Positions 18,559-27,095 of a stretch of DNA of 64,000 bases are shown piece by piece. Source of the stretch: Streptomyces sp. NBC_01016 (GTDB lineage Bacteria > Actinomycetota > Actinomycetes > Streptomycetales > Streptomycetaceae); NCBI RefSeq assembly GCF_026341035.1, contig NZ_JAPEOQ010000001.1:1860001-1924000 (forward strand), given 5' to 3'. Positions within the stretch are counted from its first letter, which is position 1; each line of letters starts with the position of its first letter. A model generated the notes under the pieces. It made no database searches. It was not told the DNA's origin and saw only the letters and a program-made list of their open reading frames with translations. The position numbers and the translations under genes were made by a program.

Positions 18559-20187
18559 ATGAAGCAGTCGCAGGCCACCCCCGAGCACGTAGCAGAGAAG
18601 ACCCGCACGAACCCGGTCGCGGCCGCCCCCGAGGGCGCCCGCACGGCCGTCGACGTGGTGACACCGGACCTGATCGCCCGGCTCACGAAGGACGTGGTCG
18701 GTTCGGGGCGGACCGCGAACCACACGCCGTTCACCGGCGAGAAGCTCGCGGACCTCCCGGAGTCGACGCCGGAGGACGTGGCGACGGCGTTCGAGCGGGC
18801 CCGCGCCGCCCAGGAGGTCTGGGCGAAGACGCCGGTCCGCAAGCGCGCCGCCGTGCTGCTGCGCTTCCACGACCTGGTGCTCGCCCGCCAGGCCGAGGTG
18901 CTCGACCTGATCCAGCTGGAGACCGGCAAGGCCCGGCTGCACGCGCACGAAGAGGTCCAGGCCGTCGTGGTCGCGGCCCGGCACTACGGCCGCAAGGCCC
19001 CGTCGTACCTGAAGCCCAAGGGGCACACGGGCGCGGTGCCGACGCTGACCAAGGTGACGGAGCTGCGCCAGCCGCGCGGCGTCGTCGGCCAGATCGCGCC
19101 GTGGAACTACCCGCTGGAGCTCTCCGTCGGCGACGCGCTCCCCGCCTTCGTCGCGGGCAACGCGGTCGTCATGAAGCCCGACACGGAGACCTGTCTGACC
19201 GCCCTGTGGGCGCGCGATCTGCTGATCGAGGCGGGTCTGCCGTCCGAGGTCTTCCAGGTCGTCCTCGGCGAGGGCCCGGTCGTCGGCCCGGAGCTGGTCA
19301 AGCACGCCGACTACGTCTCGTTCACCGGCTCGACCCGCACCGGCCGCGAGGTCGCGCAGGGCGCCGCCGCCCGCCTCGTCGGCGTATCGCTCGAACTCGG
19401 CGGAAAGAACGCCATGTTGGTCCTTGAGGACGCGGACGTGGAGAAGGCCGCGGCCGGCGCCGTGCGCGCCTGCTTCTCCTCGGCCGGTCAACTGTGCATC
19501 TCCATCGAGCGGTTGTACGTCCACGAGTCGATCGCCGACGAGTTCGTGGCCCGGTTCGCCGCCCGCACCAAGGGGATGCGGCTCGGCCGGTCCCTCGCGT
19601 ACGGCGCGGAGATGGGCTCGCTCGTCGGGCAGCGGCAGCTGGACACGGTGACGCGGCACGTCGACGAGGCCGTCGCGAAGGGGGCCACGCTCGTCGCGGG
19701 CGGCGCCGCGCGCCCCGACATCGGCCCGTTCTTCTTCGAGCCGACCATCCTGGACGGCGTCGAGGCCCCGATGTCGGTCTGCAACGAGGAGACCTTCGGC
19801 CCGGTCGTCTCCATCTACCGCTTCAGCGACGAGGAGGAGGCGATCACCCTCGCCAACTCCACGGCGTACGGCCTGAATTCCTCGGTCTGGACGAAGAGCG
19901 CGAAGCGTGGCCACGAGGTCGCGGCCCGCCTGCGCACCGGCACCGTGAACATCAATGAGGGGTACGCCCCCGCGTACGGCAGCGTCCAGTCCCCCATGGG
20001 CGGCATGAAGGAGTCCGGCCTCGGCCGCAGGCACGGCTCCGAGGGCATCCTCAAGTACACCGAGGCCCAGACGGTCGCCCACCAGCGCGTGATGCCGATG
20101 GCCCCGTCGTTCGGCATGGACGACGAGGCGTACGCGAAGTTCATGAGCGTGAGCCTGTCGGTGATGAAGAAGTTCCGCCTCAGGTAG
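18559..20187 (+). CDS. succinate-semialdehyde dehydrogenase-like aldehyde dehydrogenase
   Basis: A 542-residue NAD(P)-dependent aldehyde dehydrogenase, probably oxidising succinate semialdehyde to succinate (GabD2-like), feeding the same pool as sucCD. Seen: cofactor-fold motif VSFTGSTRTGREVAQ, general base Glu279 (SLELGGKNAM), catalytic Cys313 (SAGQLCISIERLYV) and the C-terminal PMGGMKESGLGRRHG signature. The ATG at 18559 begins MKQSQATPEH; the upstream extension in the same frame covers the terminator region and is unlikely to be translated. The N-terminus is about 40 residues longer than in minimal ALDHs. Substrate choice is inferred from family resemblance. Confidence 0.88.
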   Translation: MKQSQATPEHVAEKTRTNPVAAAPEGARTAVDVVTPDLIARLTKDVVGSGRTANHTPFTGEKLADLPESTPEDVATAFERARAAQEVWAKTPVRKRAAVLLRFHDLVLARQAEVLDLIQLETGKARLHAHEEVQAVVVAARHYGRKAPSYLKPKGHTGAVPTLTKVTELRQPRGVVGQIAPWNYPLELSVGDALPAFVAGNAVVMKPDTETCLTALWARDLLIEAGLPSEVFQVVLGEGPVVGPELVKHADYVSFTGSTRTGREVAQGAAARLVGVSLELGGKNAMLVLEDADVEKAAAGAVRACFSSAGQLCISIERLYVHESIADEFVARFAARTKGMRLGRSLAYGAEMGSLVGQRQLDTVTRHVDEAVAKGATLVAGGAARPDIGPFFFEPTILDGVEAPMSVCNEETFGPVVSIYRFSDEEEAITLANSTAYGLNSSVWTKSAKRGHEVAARLRTGTVNINEGYAPAYGSVQSPMGGMKESGLGRRHGSEGILKYTEAQTVAHQRVMPMAPSFGMDDEAYAKFMSVSLSVMKKFRLR

Positions 20188-20231
20188 CCAATGGCCGCTC
20201 CACCGCTCAAAGTTCAAAGGAGAACGTACAA

Positions 20232-22025
20232 GTGACGCAGGACGGCTACGACTACGACGTGGTGGTCATAGGCTCCGGCTTCGGCGGATCCGTGTCCGCC
20301 CTCCGGCTCGCCGAGAAGGGCTACAAGGTCGGGGTCCTCGAAGCGGGGCGCCGCTTCACCCCGGACACCCTCCCCAAGAACTCCTGGGACCTGAAGAACT
20401 ACCTCTGGGCGCCGAAGCTCGGCATGTACGGCATCCAGCGCATCCATCTGCTCGGGAACGTCATGGTCCTGGCGGGCGCGGGGGTCGGTGGCGGTTCGCT
20501 GAACTACGCCAACACCCTTTACGTACCGCCGAAGCAGTTCTTCGAGGACCCGCAGTGGGCGCACATCACGGACTGGCAGGAGGAGTTGAAGCCGTATTAC
20601 GACCAGGGGCAGCGCATGCTCGGCGTACGGCTCAACCCGACGATGACCCCCGCCGACGTGCACCTGAAGGCGGCGGCCCAGTCGATGGGCATCGGCGACA
20701 CCTTCCACCTGGCGCCCGTCGGCGTCTTCTTCGGCGACGGCAAGGACGCCGAGGGCGAGTCGAAGGCGGCCCCCGGCCAGCAGGTCGAGGACCCGTACTT
20801 CGGTGGCGCGGGCCCCGCCCGCAAGGCGTGCACCGAGTGCGGCGAGTGCATGACGGGCTGCCGCCACGGCGCGAAGAACACCCTCAACGAGAACTACTTG
20901 TACCTCGCCGAGAAGGCGGGCGCGGTCGTCCACCCGATGACCTCGGTCGTCTCGGTGACCGACGACTCGCGCGGCGGCTACGCGGTCTCGACGCTGCCCA
21001 CGGACGACAAGAAGGCGGCGGGCCGCACCTTCACCGCGCCCAAGATCGTCGTCGCGGCGGGCACGTACGGCACCCAGACCCTGCTGCACCGCATGAAGGC
21101 GGGCGGCCAACTGCCGCACCTGTCCGAGCGGTTGGGCGAGCTGACCCGCACCAACTCCGAGGCCCTCGTCGGCTCGCAGACCACGAACCGGCGCTACAAG
21201 AAGGCGCACGGCGCCGCCAAGGTCGACTTCACCAAGGGCGTCGCGATCACGTCCTCGATCCACCCGGACGCCAACACGCACATCGAGCCGGTCCGCTACG
21301 GCAAGGGCTCGAACTCGATGGGCGGCCTGTCGATCCTCCAGGTCCCGTACGCGGAGGGCTCGTCGCGCGTCGCGGGCTGGCTGGCGAACGTGGTCAAGCA
21401 CCCCAGCCTGATGGTCCGCTCGCTCTCCAACCGCCGCTGGTCGGAGAAGACCATCATCGGGCTCGTCATGCAGTCCCTCGACAACTCGCTGACCACGCAT
21501 CTGAAGCAGGACGGCGTCGGCAAGGGCCTGCTCACCGCGAAGCAGGGGCACGGCGCCCCCAACCCCAAGCAGATCAAGGCGGCGACCGAGGGCGCTTCGG
21601 CGATCGCGGCGGAGATCAACGGCTTCGCGGGCTCGAACGTCGGCGAACTGATCGGCACCCCCCTGACCGCCCACTTCCTGGGCGGCTGCCCGATCGGCGA
21701 CAGCGCGGAGACCGGCGTGATCGACCCGTACCACCGGGTCTACGGCCACCCCGGCATCTCGGTCGTCGACGGCGCCGCGGTCACCGCCAACCTCGGCGTG
21801 AACCCGTCCCTGACGATCACGGCGCAGGCCGAGCGGGCCCTGTCGTACTGGCCGAACAAGGGCGAGGAGGACACCCGCCCGGAGATCGGCTCGGCGTACC
21901 GGCGGCTCGCGCCCGTCCAGCCGAAGAACCCGGCGGTCCCGGCGGAGGCCTTCGGCGCGCTGAAGCTCCCGCTCCTCGCGGTGCCGGAGGTGCCGCCCAA
22001 GAAGGAGCCGCTGCAGCCCAGTTGA
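20232..22025 (+). CDS. GMC-family FAD oxidoreductase with cysteine cluster (cholesterol-oxidase-like)
   Basis: A 597-residue flavoprotein. The FAD motif VVVIGSGFGGSVSALRLAEKG starts near residue 9 (only part listed counts as motif core GSGFGG), the GMC glycine loop AGAGVGGGSLNYAN lies near residue 83, and the C-terminal motif is GHPGISVVDGAAVTANLGVNPS. Inserted before the substrate domain is Cys200-x2-Cys203-x2-Cys206-x3-Cys210, a spacing able to bind an iron-sulfur cluster and seen in the actinobacterial cholesterol-oxidase-like branch. The substrate is unknown; a sterol or other alcohol is possible. GTG start at 20232 with AAAGGAG upstream, 44 bases after the aldehyde dehydrogenase, suggesting an operon. 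Confidence 0.88.
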   Translation: MTQDGYDYDVVVIGSGFGGSVSALRLAEKGYKVGVLEAGRRFTPDTLPKNSWDLKNYLWAPKLGMYGIQRIHLLGNVMVLAGAGVGGGSLNYANTLYVPPKQFFEDPQWAHITDWQEELKPYYDQGQRMLGVRLNPTMTPADVHLKAAAQSMGIGDTFHLAPVGVFFGDGKDAEGESKAAPGQQVEDPYFGGAGPARKACTECGECMTGCRHGAKNTLNENYLYLAEKAGAVVHPMTSVVSVTDDSRGGYAVSTLPTDDKKAAGRTFTAPKIVVAAGTYGTQTLLHRMKAGGQLPHLSERLGELTRTNSEALVGSQTTNRRYKKAHGAAKVDFTKGVAITSSIHPDANTHIEPVRYGKGSNSMGGLSILQVPYAEGSSRVAGWLANVVKHPSLMVRSLSNRRWSEKTIIGLVMQSLDNSLTTHLKQDGVGKGLLTAKQGHGAPNPKQIKAATEGASAIAAEINGFAGSNVGELIGTPLTAHFLGGCPIGDSAETGVIDPYHRVYGHPGISVVDGAAVTANLGVNPSLTITAQAERALSYWPNKGEEDTRPEIGSAYRRLAPVQPKNPAVPAEAFGALKLPLLAVPEVPPKKEPLQPS

Positions 22026-22038
22026 TTCTCTGTGGCGA

Positions 22039-22085
22039 TACGAGAAGGACCCGCACCCCCCTCCGAGTGCGGGTCCTTCTCGTAC
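22039..22085. terminator. bidirectional terminator between GMC oxidoreductase and surface protein
   Basis: An 18-base perfect inverted repeat (TACGAGAAGGACCCGCAC and its complement) around an 11-base loop between convergent genes. Confidence 0.9.
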
Positions 22086-22095
22086 GTACGGACGA

Positions 22096-23100
22096 CTACG
22101 CCTCGTTGCTCACTTTGCGGCGACGCACGGCGTACATGACCCCGCCGCCCGCCACGACGGCGAGACCCGCGGCCGCGCCGAAGGTCGGCACCACGGAGCC
22201 GGCACCGGTCGAGGCGAGCGAGCCGTCGGCCGGGCTGCTGCTCGCCTGCGGCGACGGGGCGTTGGACGCGGAGGCCGACGCGGAGGCCGTGGCCGTGGCC
22301 GGGGCCGAGGGCTTCGGCGAACCCGTGTGACCACTGGCCGGCGGCACCTGGCCGGTGGCGGTACCGGCGGCGAGGATGTCGAAGTCCCAGTACGCGTCCT
22401 CGGGTACGCTGTCGCCGCAGACGCCCTCGGGGTCCACGCTCACCGCGAGGCCGAGCGCGGCACCGGCGCCGGCCGGCGTCTTGGCGTCGACCGAGATGCG
22501 CAGCTTCACGTCGGAGTGCGCACCGCGGGCGAGGGGGCCGGAGGCCGGGAACGACGCGTCGTGCTCGACGTTGTTGTCGAGGTCCCGCCACCCGGAGCCG
22601 TCGAACCACTGCAGGCGCAGGTACCGGCTCGTGTCCGACTCGTCCTCGTAGGCGAACGAGAACGCGTACACCTGCGCCCGGGAGGACACGAACTCCTGGT
22701 CGGTCATGTTCGTGACGCGGAACGTGAAGCCGTGCCACCCGGAACCGGCGACGAGCTTCGACGGGAGCCCGCGCAGCTCGGCGAGGGTGCCGGGGCTGTC
22801 CTCGGCCGCGGTGCACTCGTCGGACGGCTCGGTCTTCTCGTCGTCCGCCTTCTTCGCCTCCGGCGGCGCGGGCTTTGACGTGGTCGGATCGGTCGAGGGG
22901 ATGTCCGGAGCGGACGCACTGGGCGACGCAGAGGCGCTCGGCGACGCGGACTCGCTCGCTGACGGATCGGGCGACGCGGTCTCGGTGGAGGTCGTGTCCG
23001 AAGGCGCTCCGTCGGCGAACGCGGCCGGGGCGGACAACAGGGCGATCGGGGCGAGCGCGGCGGTCGCGGCCGCGGACAACAGTGCGCGACGAAGTTTCAT
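22096..23100 (-). CDS. sortase-substrate (LAxTG) cell-surface protein
   Basis: A 334-residue exported protein. It has a signal peptide (MKLRRALLSAAATAALAPIA, cleavage near AFADG) and a Thr/Ser/Pro/Asp-rich stalk (~30-100). A globular beta-rich domain with two Cys follows (CTAAEDS and PEGVCGDS), then a Ser/Ala/Pro spacer, sorting motif LASTG, a hydrophobic helix and a basic tail (RRRK). The LAxTG form is that used by Streptomyces class E sortases, which also anchor chaplins. The ATG at 23100 follows GAGGAC. The ligand or role of the globular domain is unknown. Confidence 0.88.
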   Translation of the reverse strand: MKLRRALLSAAATAALAPIALLSAPAAFADGAPSDTTSTETASPDPSASESASPSASASPSASAPDIPSTDPTTSKPAPPEAKKADDEKTEPSDECTAAEDSPGTLAELRGLPSKLVAGSGWHGFTFRVTNMTDQEFVSSRAQVYAFSFAYEDESDTSRYLRLQWFDGSGWRDLDNNVEHDASFPASGPLARGAHSDVKLRISVDAKTPAGAGAALGLAVSVDPEGVCGDSVPEDAYWDFDILAAGTATGQVPPASGHTGSPKPSAPATATASASASASNAPSPQASSSPADGSLASTGAGSVVPTFGAAAGLAVVAGGGVMYAVRRRKVSNEA

Positions 23101-23428
23101 CGGGTCCTCAGAGGCTGGGAGATTCCGCTGAAGTGACCCGTGATGGCCAAAAAGGGTTGTACGGGAGTCCGGTCGGCCTCGGGCGTCCCCGAGGCCGACC
23201 GTTCTCTGGTGTGACCGGGCTGCTGTCCCCTGCCGTCCGGTCACTTGTCTGGAGCGAGGTCCCACGACGTACGGCATGACCCGTGACGTCTCAACGCTCC
23301 AGCGGAGCCACGCGTGGTTCGATCGGCCCGCCCCTGGCTGGCACGGACACCGGGACCAACGAAGCCTGTGCCAACGGGTCACGCGCCGTATGGGTGAGGG
23401 CGCAACCGAACTGAGGTGCCCCCGCCGG

Positions 23429-23695
23429 TCAGGCCCGGCCCCGGCACAGTTCGAGCAGCGTCATGGCGAGCGAGGTGCCGGGCTTGCCGATCGCGTCCCT
23501 GTAGCGCCCGAGCACCTCGTTCTCGCGCGACAGGTGCACCCGCCGCCCGCCCGAGGCGATCCGCGCCTCCTGGACGACGGCGGAGACGGCCATGCGTTCC
23601 TGGACGAGACCGATGATCCGGTCGTCGAGCGCGTCGATGCGCTCGCGGGCGCCGGAGATGACGTCGGCGGTGGTGTTCTCGGTCGTGGCGGTCAT
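23429..23695 (-). CDS. chorismate mutase (AroQ type)
   Basis: An 88-residue all-helical chorismate mutase converting chorismate to prephenate, the branch to Phe and Tyr. Recognisable elements are RERIDALDDRIIGLVQERM, the V-x-x-x-K/R-type second helix and HLSRENEVLGRYRDAIG. It is monofunctional: no prephenate dehydratase or dehydrogenase domain is attached. The start is ATG at 23695 with GAGGAGCC close upstream. A Phe/Tyr-containing leader peptide and a strong hairpin precede it, so transcription attenuation is likely. Divergent from guaA. Confidence 0.93.
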   Translation of the reverse strand: MTATTENTTADVISGARERIDALDDRIIGLVQERMAVSAVVQEARIASGGRRVHLSRENEVLGRYRDAIGKPGTSLAMTLLELCRGRA

Positions 23696-23746
23696 GAGGG
23701 CTCCTCGGGTGTGGTGGGAGCCCCGGATCGACAGGTCCCGGAAACG

Positions 23747-23783
23747 CCAGACGCCCCGGGCCTTGTCGGCCCGGGGCGCCTGG
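23747..23783 (-). terminator. attenuator-type hairpin in the chorismate mutase leader
   Basis: On the minus strand, GGCGCCCCGGGCC and GGCCCGGGGCGTC pair around a GACAA loop, between the leader peptide stop (23804) and the chorismate mutase start (23695), with GTTT just downstream. Position and shape fit a transcription attenuator. Confidence 0.65.
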
Positions 23784-23803
23784 GAAAGTCGCTGGTCAGT
23801 AAC

Positions 23804-23875
23804 TCAAGCAACACAACCATGGCATCCGGCGGGCCGGCTGCCATAGATAAAGACGTAGGTCGTGTGCGAGAACAT
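23804..23875 (-). CDS. Phe/Tyr leader peptide upstream of chorismate mutase
   Basis: A 23-codon reading frame starting MFSHTTYVFIYG, with two Phe and two Tyr codons within residues 2-11, the products of the chorismate mutase branch. The MF(A/S)H(S/T)T opening resembles Streptomyces Trp leader peptides (recalled) in which Trp codons take this place. A TATAGT hexamer lies six bases upstream of the ATG, so the transcript would be leaderless. A hairpin follows at 23747-23783. Too short to be called by standard gene finders. Confidence 0.6.
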   Translation of the reverse strand: MFSHTTYVFIYGSRPAGCHGCVA

Positions 23876-23884
23876 GCGGCCACT

Positions 23885-23935
23885 ATAGCCCCTGCGGCGA
23901 TTGAGCAGCCGGGGTCCGGAGCGGAGCCCCGTGAC
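23885..23935. repeat. dispersed GC palindromic repeat, copy C
   Basis: GCCCCTGCGGCGATTGAGCA and GGAGCGGAGCCCC match the other copies. It lies in the guaA/chorismate mutase divergent region, immediately upstream of the presumed leader-peptide -10 element, so it occupies the -35 region. Confidence 0.75.
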
Positions 23936-24005
23936 GCCGACCACGGGTGACGTACCCGGTAGAATCGGCCACACGACCCCCTGCTAAGCCGCCGGAAGGC
24001 AACCC

Positions 24006-25586
24006 GTGTCATCAGCGACTTCCGCTGCCGCCGCCCCCGACACCGTTCTGGTCGTCGACTTCGGTGCGCAGTACGCCCAGCTCATCGCCCGCCGCGTCCG
24101 TGAGGCCCGGGTCTACAGCGAGATCGTGCCGAGCACCATGCCGGTCGCGGAGATGCTCGCCAAGAACCCGGCGGCGATCATCCTCTCCGGCGGCCCCTCG
24201 TCGGTCTACGCGGAGGGCGCCCCGCGCCTGGACCGCGCGATCTTCGAGGCCGGCGTCCCCGTCTTCGGCATGTGCTACGGCTTCCAGCTGATGGCCACGG
24301 CCCTCGGCGGCACCGTCGACGACAACGGCGCCCGCGAGTACGGCCGCACCCCGCTCTCCGTGTCGAAGGGCGACTCGACGCTCTTCGAGGGCACCCCCGT
24401 CGAGCAGCCCGTGTGGATGTCGCACGGCGACGCCTGCTCCGCGGCGCCCGAGGGCTTCACCGTCACCGCGTCCACGGACGTCGTACCGGTCGCCGCCTTC
24501 GAGAACGACGAGAAGAAGCTGTACGGGGTCCAGTACCACCCGGAGGTCATGCACTCGACGCACGGCCAGCAGGTGCTCGAGCACTTCCTGTACCGCGGCG
24601 CCGGCATCGAGCCGAGCTGGACGACGGGCAGCGTCATCGAGGAGCAGGTCGCCGCGATCCGCGCCCAGGTCGGCGACAAGCGCGCCGTCTGCGGTCTGTC
24701 CGGCGGTGTGGACTCCGCGGTTGCCGCGGCCCTCGTGCAGAAGGCCATCGGCGACCAGCTGACCTGTGTGTACGTGGACCACGGTCTGATGCGCAAGGGC
24801 GAGACCGAGCAGGTCGAGAAGGACTTCGTCGCCGCGACCGGCGCGAAGCTGAAGGTCGTCGACGCGTCCGAGCGGTTCCTGAACGCGCTCGCCGGGGTCT
24901 CCGACCCCGAGGAGAAGCGCAAGATCATCGGCCGGGAGTTCATCCGCGTCTTCGAGCAGGCGCAGCTGGAGATCCTCCAGGAGGACGGCCCGGAGGTCGC
25001 GTTCCTGGTGCAGGGCACGCTCTACCCGGACGTCGTCGAGTCCGGTGGCGGCACCGGCACCGCGAACATCAAGTCGCACCACAACGTGGGCGGCCTTCCC
25101 GACGACATCGAGTTCGAGCTCGTCGAGCCGCTGCGCCAGCTGTTCAAGGACGAGGTCCGCAGCGTCGGCGCCGAGCTCGGCCTGCCGGACGAGATCGTCC
25201 AGCGCCAGCCGTTCCCCGGCCCCGGTCTCGGCATCCGCATCGTCGGCGAGGTCACCAAGGACCGCCTGGACCTGCTCCGCGAGGCCGACGCCATCGCCCG
25301 CGAGGAGCTGACCACGGCCGGCCTCGACCGCGAGATCTGGCAGTGCCCGGTGGTCCTGCTCGCGGACGTCCGCAGCGTCGGCGTCCAGGGTGACGGCCGC
25401 ACGTACGGCCACCCGATCGTCCTGCGCCCCGTCTCCTCCGAGGACGCCATGACGGCGGACTGGACGCGGATGCCGTACGACGTGCTCTCGAAGATCTCGA
25501 CGCGGATCACGAACGAGGTCAAGGACGTCAACCGGGTCGTGCTCGACGTGACGTCGAAGCCCCCGGGCACCATCGAGTGGGAGTAG
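24006..25586 (+). CDS. guaA: GMP synthase (glutamine-hydrolysing)
   Basis: Converts XMP, ATP and glutamine to GMP, following guaB. The 526-residue enzyme has a class I glutamine amidotransferase domain (about 1-205; catalytic Cys90 in FGMCYGFQ, and YHPEV). An ATP-pyrophosphatase domain has P-loop SGGVDS at 232-237, and the C-terminal dimerisation domain ends in the PPGTIEWE signature. GTG start at 24006 after CCGGAAGGCAA. It is transcribed away from the chorismate mutase leader; no guanine riboswitch was visible. Confidence 0.98.
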   Translation: MSSATSAAAAPDTVLVVDFGAQYAQLIARRVREARVYSEIVPSTMPVAEMLAKNPAAIILSGGPSSVYAEGAPRLDRAIFEAGVPVFGMCYGFQLMATALGGTVDDNGAREYGRTPLSVSKGDSTLFEGTPVEQPVWMSHGDACSAAPEGFTVTASTDVVPVAAFENDEKKLYGVQYHPEVMHSTHGQQVLEHFLYRGAGIEPSWTTGSVIEEQVAAIRAQVGDKRAVCGLSGGVDSAVAAALVQKAIGDQLTCVYVDHGLMRKGETEQVEKDFVAATGAKLKVVDASERFLNALAGVSDPEEKRKIIGREFIRVFEQAQLEILQEDGPEVAFLVQGTLYPDVVESGGGTGTANIKSHHNVGGLPDDIEFELVEPLRQLFKDEVRSVGAELGLPDEIVQRQPFPGPGLGIRIVGEVTKDRLDLLREADAIAREELTTAGLDREIWQCPVVLLADVRSVGVQGDGRTYGHPIVLRPVSSEDAMTADWTRMPYDVLSKISTRITNEVKDVNRVVLDVTSKPPGTIEWE

Positions 25587-25603
25587 TCCCCACGGCAGCA
25601 CCC

Positions 25604-25643
25604 TGAAGGGCGCCGCGCACCGAGAGGTGGGCGGCGCCCTTCA
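25604..25643. terminator. terminator between guaA and the PPOX-family gene
   Basis: TGAAGGGCGCCGC pairs with GCGGCGCCCTTCA, 17 bases after guaA and just before the convergent gene's stop. Confidence 0.85.
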
Positions 25644-25649
25644 CGTGTG

Positions 25650-26138
25650 TCACGAGCGCTTCATGACCCGGACCGCCTCACCCGGCGTCCAGACCTGCAC
25701 CACCAGGTACTTGTCGTCCTCGACGTACGTCCTGGTGACCTCGGTCAGTTCGGTGCGGAACAGGTGGAAGTCGTTCGGGTCAGGGACGGTGACCTGGTCG
25801 GTGTAGCGGGAGACGGTCGCGGCGTCCTCGACCAGATGCGCCCGGCCGCTGATCCGGGCGTCGCCGCCGCCCATGGTCATGCCCTCGCCCGGATTGGCCT
25901 GCACCGCGAACCGCGGGTCGCGCAGCAGATCGCGGGCCTTGAGCGAGCCGGGCATCATGCCGAGCCAGAACTCCCCGTTCAGGAAACGGACTTCGAGGCC
26001 GCTGGTGCGCGGCGAGCCGTCCTTGCGGAGCGTGGCCAGTACGTGGTGGATGTGCTGCCCGAAGCGGTCCTCGACGGTCTTGGCGAGGTCCGGTTCGGCT
26101 TCGGTGAAGGTGGCCCAGGTGGCCGCATTCGACGTCAT
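25650..26138 (-). CDS. pyridoxamine 5'-phosphate oxidase-family protein
   Basis: A 162-residue split-barrel flavin or deazaflavin (F420)-binding protein. The core pattern HHVLATLRKDGSPRTSGLEV, WLGMMPGSLKARDLLRDPRF and the AHLVED strand is typical of this family, which includes PNP oxidases, F420-dependent reductases and haem-binding members. No residue distinguishes the cofactor here. The ATG at 26138 (MTSNAATWATF) is chosen over an upstream in-frame ATG that would add a basic, non-conserved extension. Divergent from the aldolase-like gene. Confidence 0.82.
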   Translation of the reverse strand: MTSNAATWATFTEAEPDLAKTVEDRFGQHIHHVLATLRKDGSPRTSGLEVRFLNGEFWLGMMPGSLKARDLLRDPRFAVQANPGEGMTMGGGDARISGRAHLVEDAATVSRYTDQVTVPDPNDFHLFRTELTEVTRTYVEDDKYLVVQVWTPGEAVRVMKRS

Positions 26139-26256
26139 GGAGCGAGTCTCGCGCGTAATGCCGACATCCCCTGTCCGGTATCCCTGCGCGTTTCGCCGCA
26201 TTCTTTTCACACATCGGCCCTGTCACCTTGCGGGTCGCGGAGGTACCTTCCGCACC

Positions 26257-27048
26257 ATGTCGACGCAGAACCTCGCCCCGATACCCCACGACCAGCTCAA
26301 GTTCGCGATGCCGCCCGTGCACGAGAGTTACGCCGACGAGCGCAGGTACCGCAAGGAGCGGCTGGCCGGCGCCCTGCGCATCTTCGGGCGGCTGGGGTAC
26401 GAGGAGGGGGTCTCCGGGCACATCACCGCCCGCGACCCGGAGTACGACGACTGCTACTGGGTCAATCCGTTCGGCGTGCCCTTCAAGCACGTCACGGTCG
26501 GCGACCTCGTCCTCGCCAATGGGGACGGGCAGGTCGTGGACGGCCGCTTCCACGTCAACCAGGCCGCCTTCACCACGCACGTCGCGGTGCACCGGGCCCG
26601 CCCCGAGGTGGTCGCGGTCGCGCACTGCCACTCCACGTACGGCCGCGCCGTGGCCGCGCTCGGCGAGCTGGTCGAGCCGATCACGCAGGAGGCCTGCGCG
26701 TTCTACGAGGACCACGCGCTGCTCGACGAGTACACGGGCGTCGGCGTGGACCCGGAGGAGAGCAAGCGGATCGCCGTCGCGCTCAGCTCGAACAAGGCGC
26801 TCGTGCTGCGCAACCACGGGCTGCTCACGGTGGGCGACTCGGTGGACGCGGCGGCCTGGTGGTTCATCGCTCTGGAGCGGGCCTGCCAGGTGCAGTTGGC
26901 GGCGCGCTCGGCGGGGCGACCGGTGCTGATCGACCGGCGGCAGGCGGTGGCGACCCGCGAGCAGACGGGCAGCGACCTGGTGGGCTGGATCAACTACCAG
27001 AGCCTGTGGCAGGACATCTCGCGCAGCGAGCCGGATCTGCTGTCGTAG
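26257..27048 (+). CDS. class II aldolase/adducin-family protein
   Basis: A 263-residue protein of the class II aldolase fold. The expected zinc ligands are visible: the HVAVHRARPEVVAVAHCHS segment (HxH pair) and a later His in RNHGLLTVGD. An acidic residue near 73-80 may complete the site. Members act on phosphorylated sugars or unphosphorylated acyls; substrate cannot be assigned and no pathway neighbours help. The ATG at 26257 has GGAGG 13 bases upstream. A long in-frame extension upstream overlaps the divergent gene and is not used. Confidence 0.85.
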   Translation: MSTQNLAPIPHDQLKFAMPPVHESYADERRYRKERLAGALRIFGRLGYEEGVSGHITARDPEYDDCYWVNPFGVPFKHVTVGDLVLANGDGQVVDGRFHVNQAAFTTHVAVHRARPEVVAVAHCHSTYGRAVAALGELVEPITQEACAFYEDHALLDEYTGVGVDPEESKRIAVALSSNKALVLRNHGLLTVGDSVDAAAWWFIALERACQVQLAARSAGRPVLIDRRQAVATREQTGSDLVGWINYQSLWQDISRSEPDLLS

Positions 27049-27095
27049 CCCTGCTGCCGTAACTCTGCTGTCGTCGCCCCTTGAGTAGCTGCTGA

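Noticed and set aside
23692..24012. 106-codon minus-strand frame overlapping the chorismate mutase leader
   Set aside because: It runs through the attenuator hairpin and a dispersed repeat; the shorter Phe/Tyr leader explains the region better.
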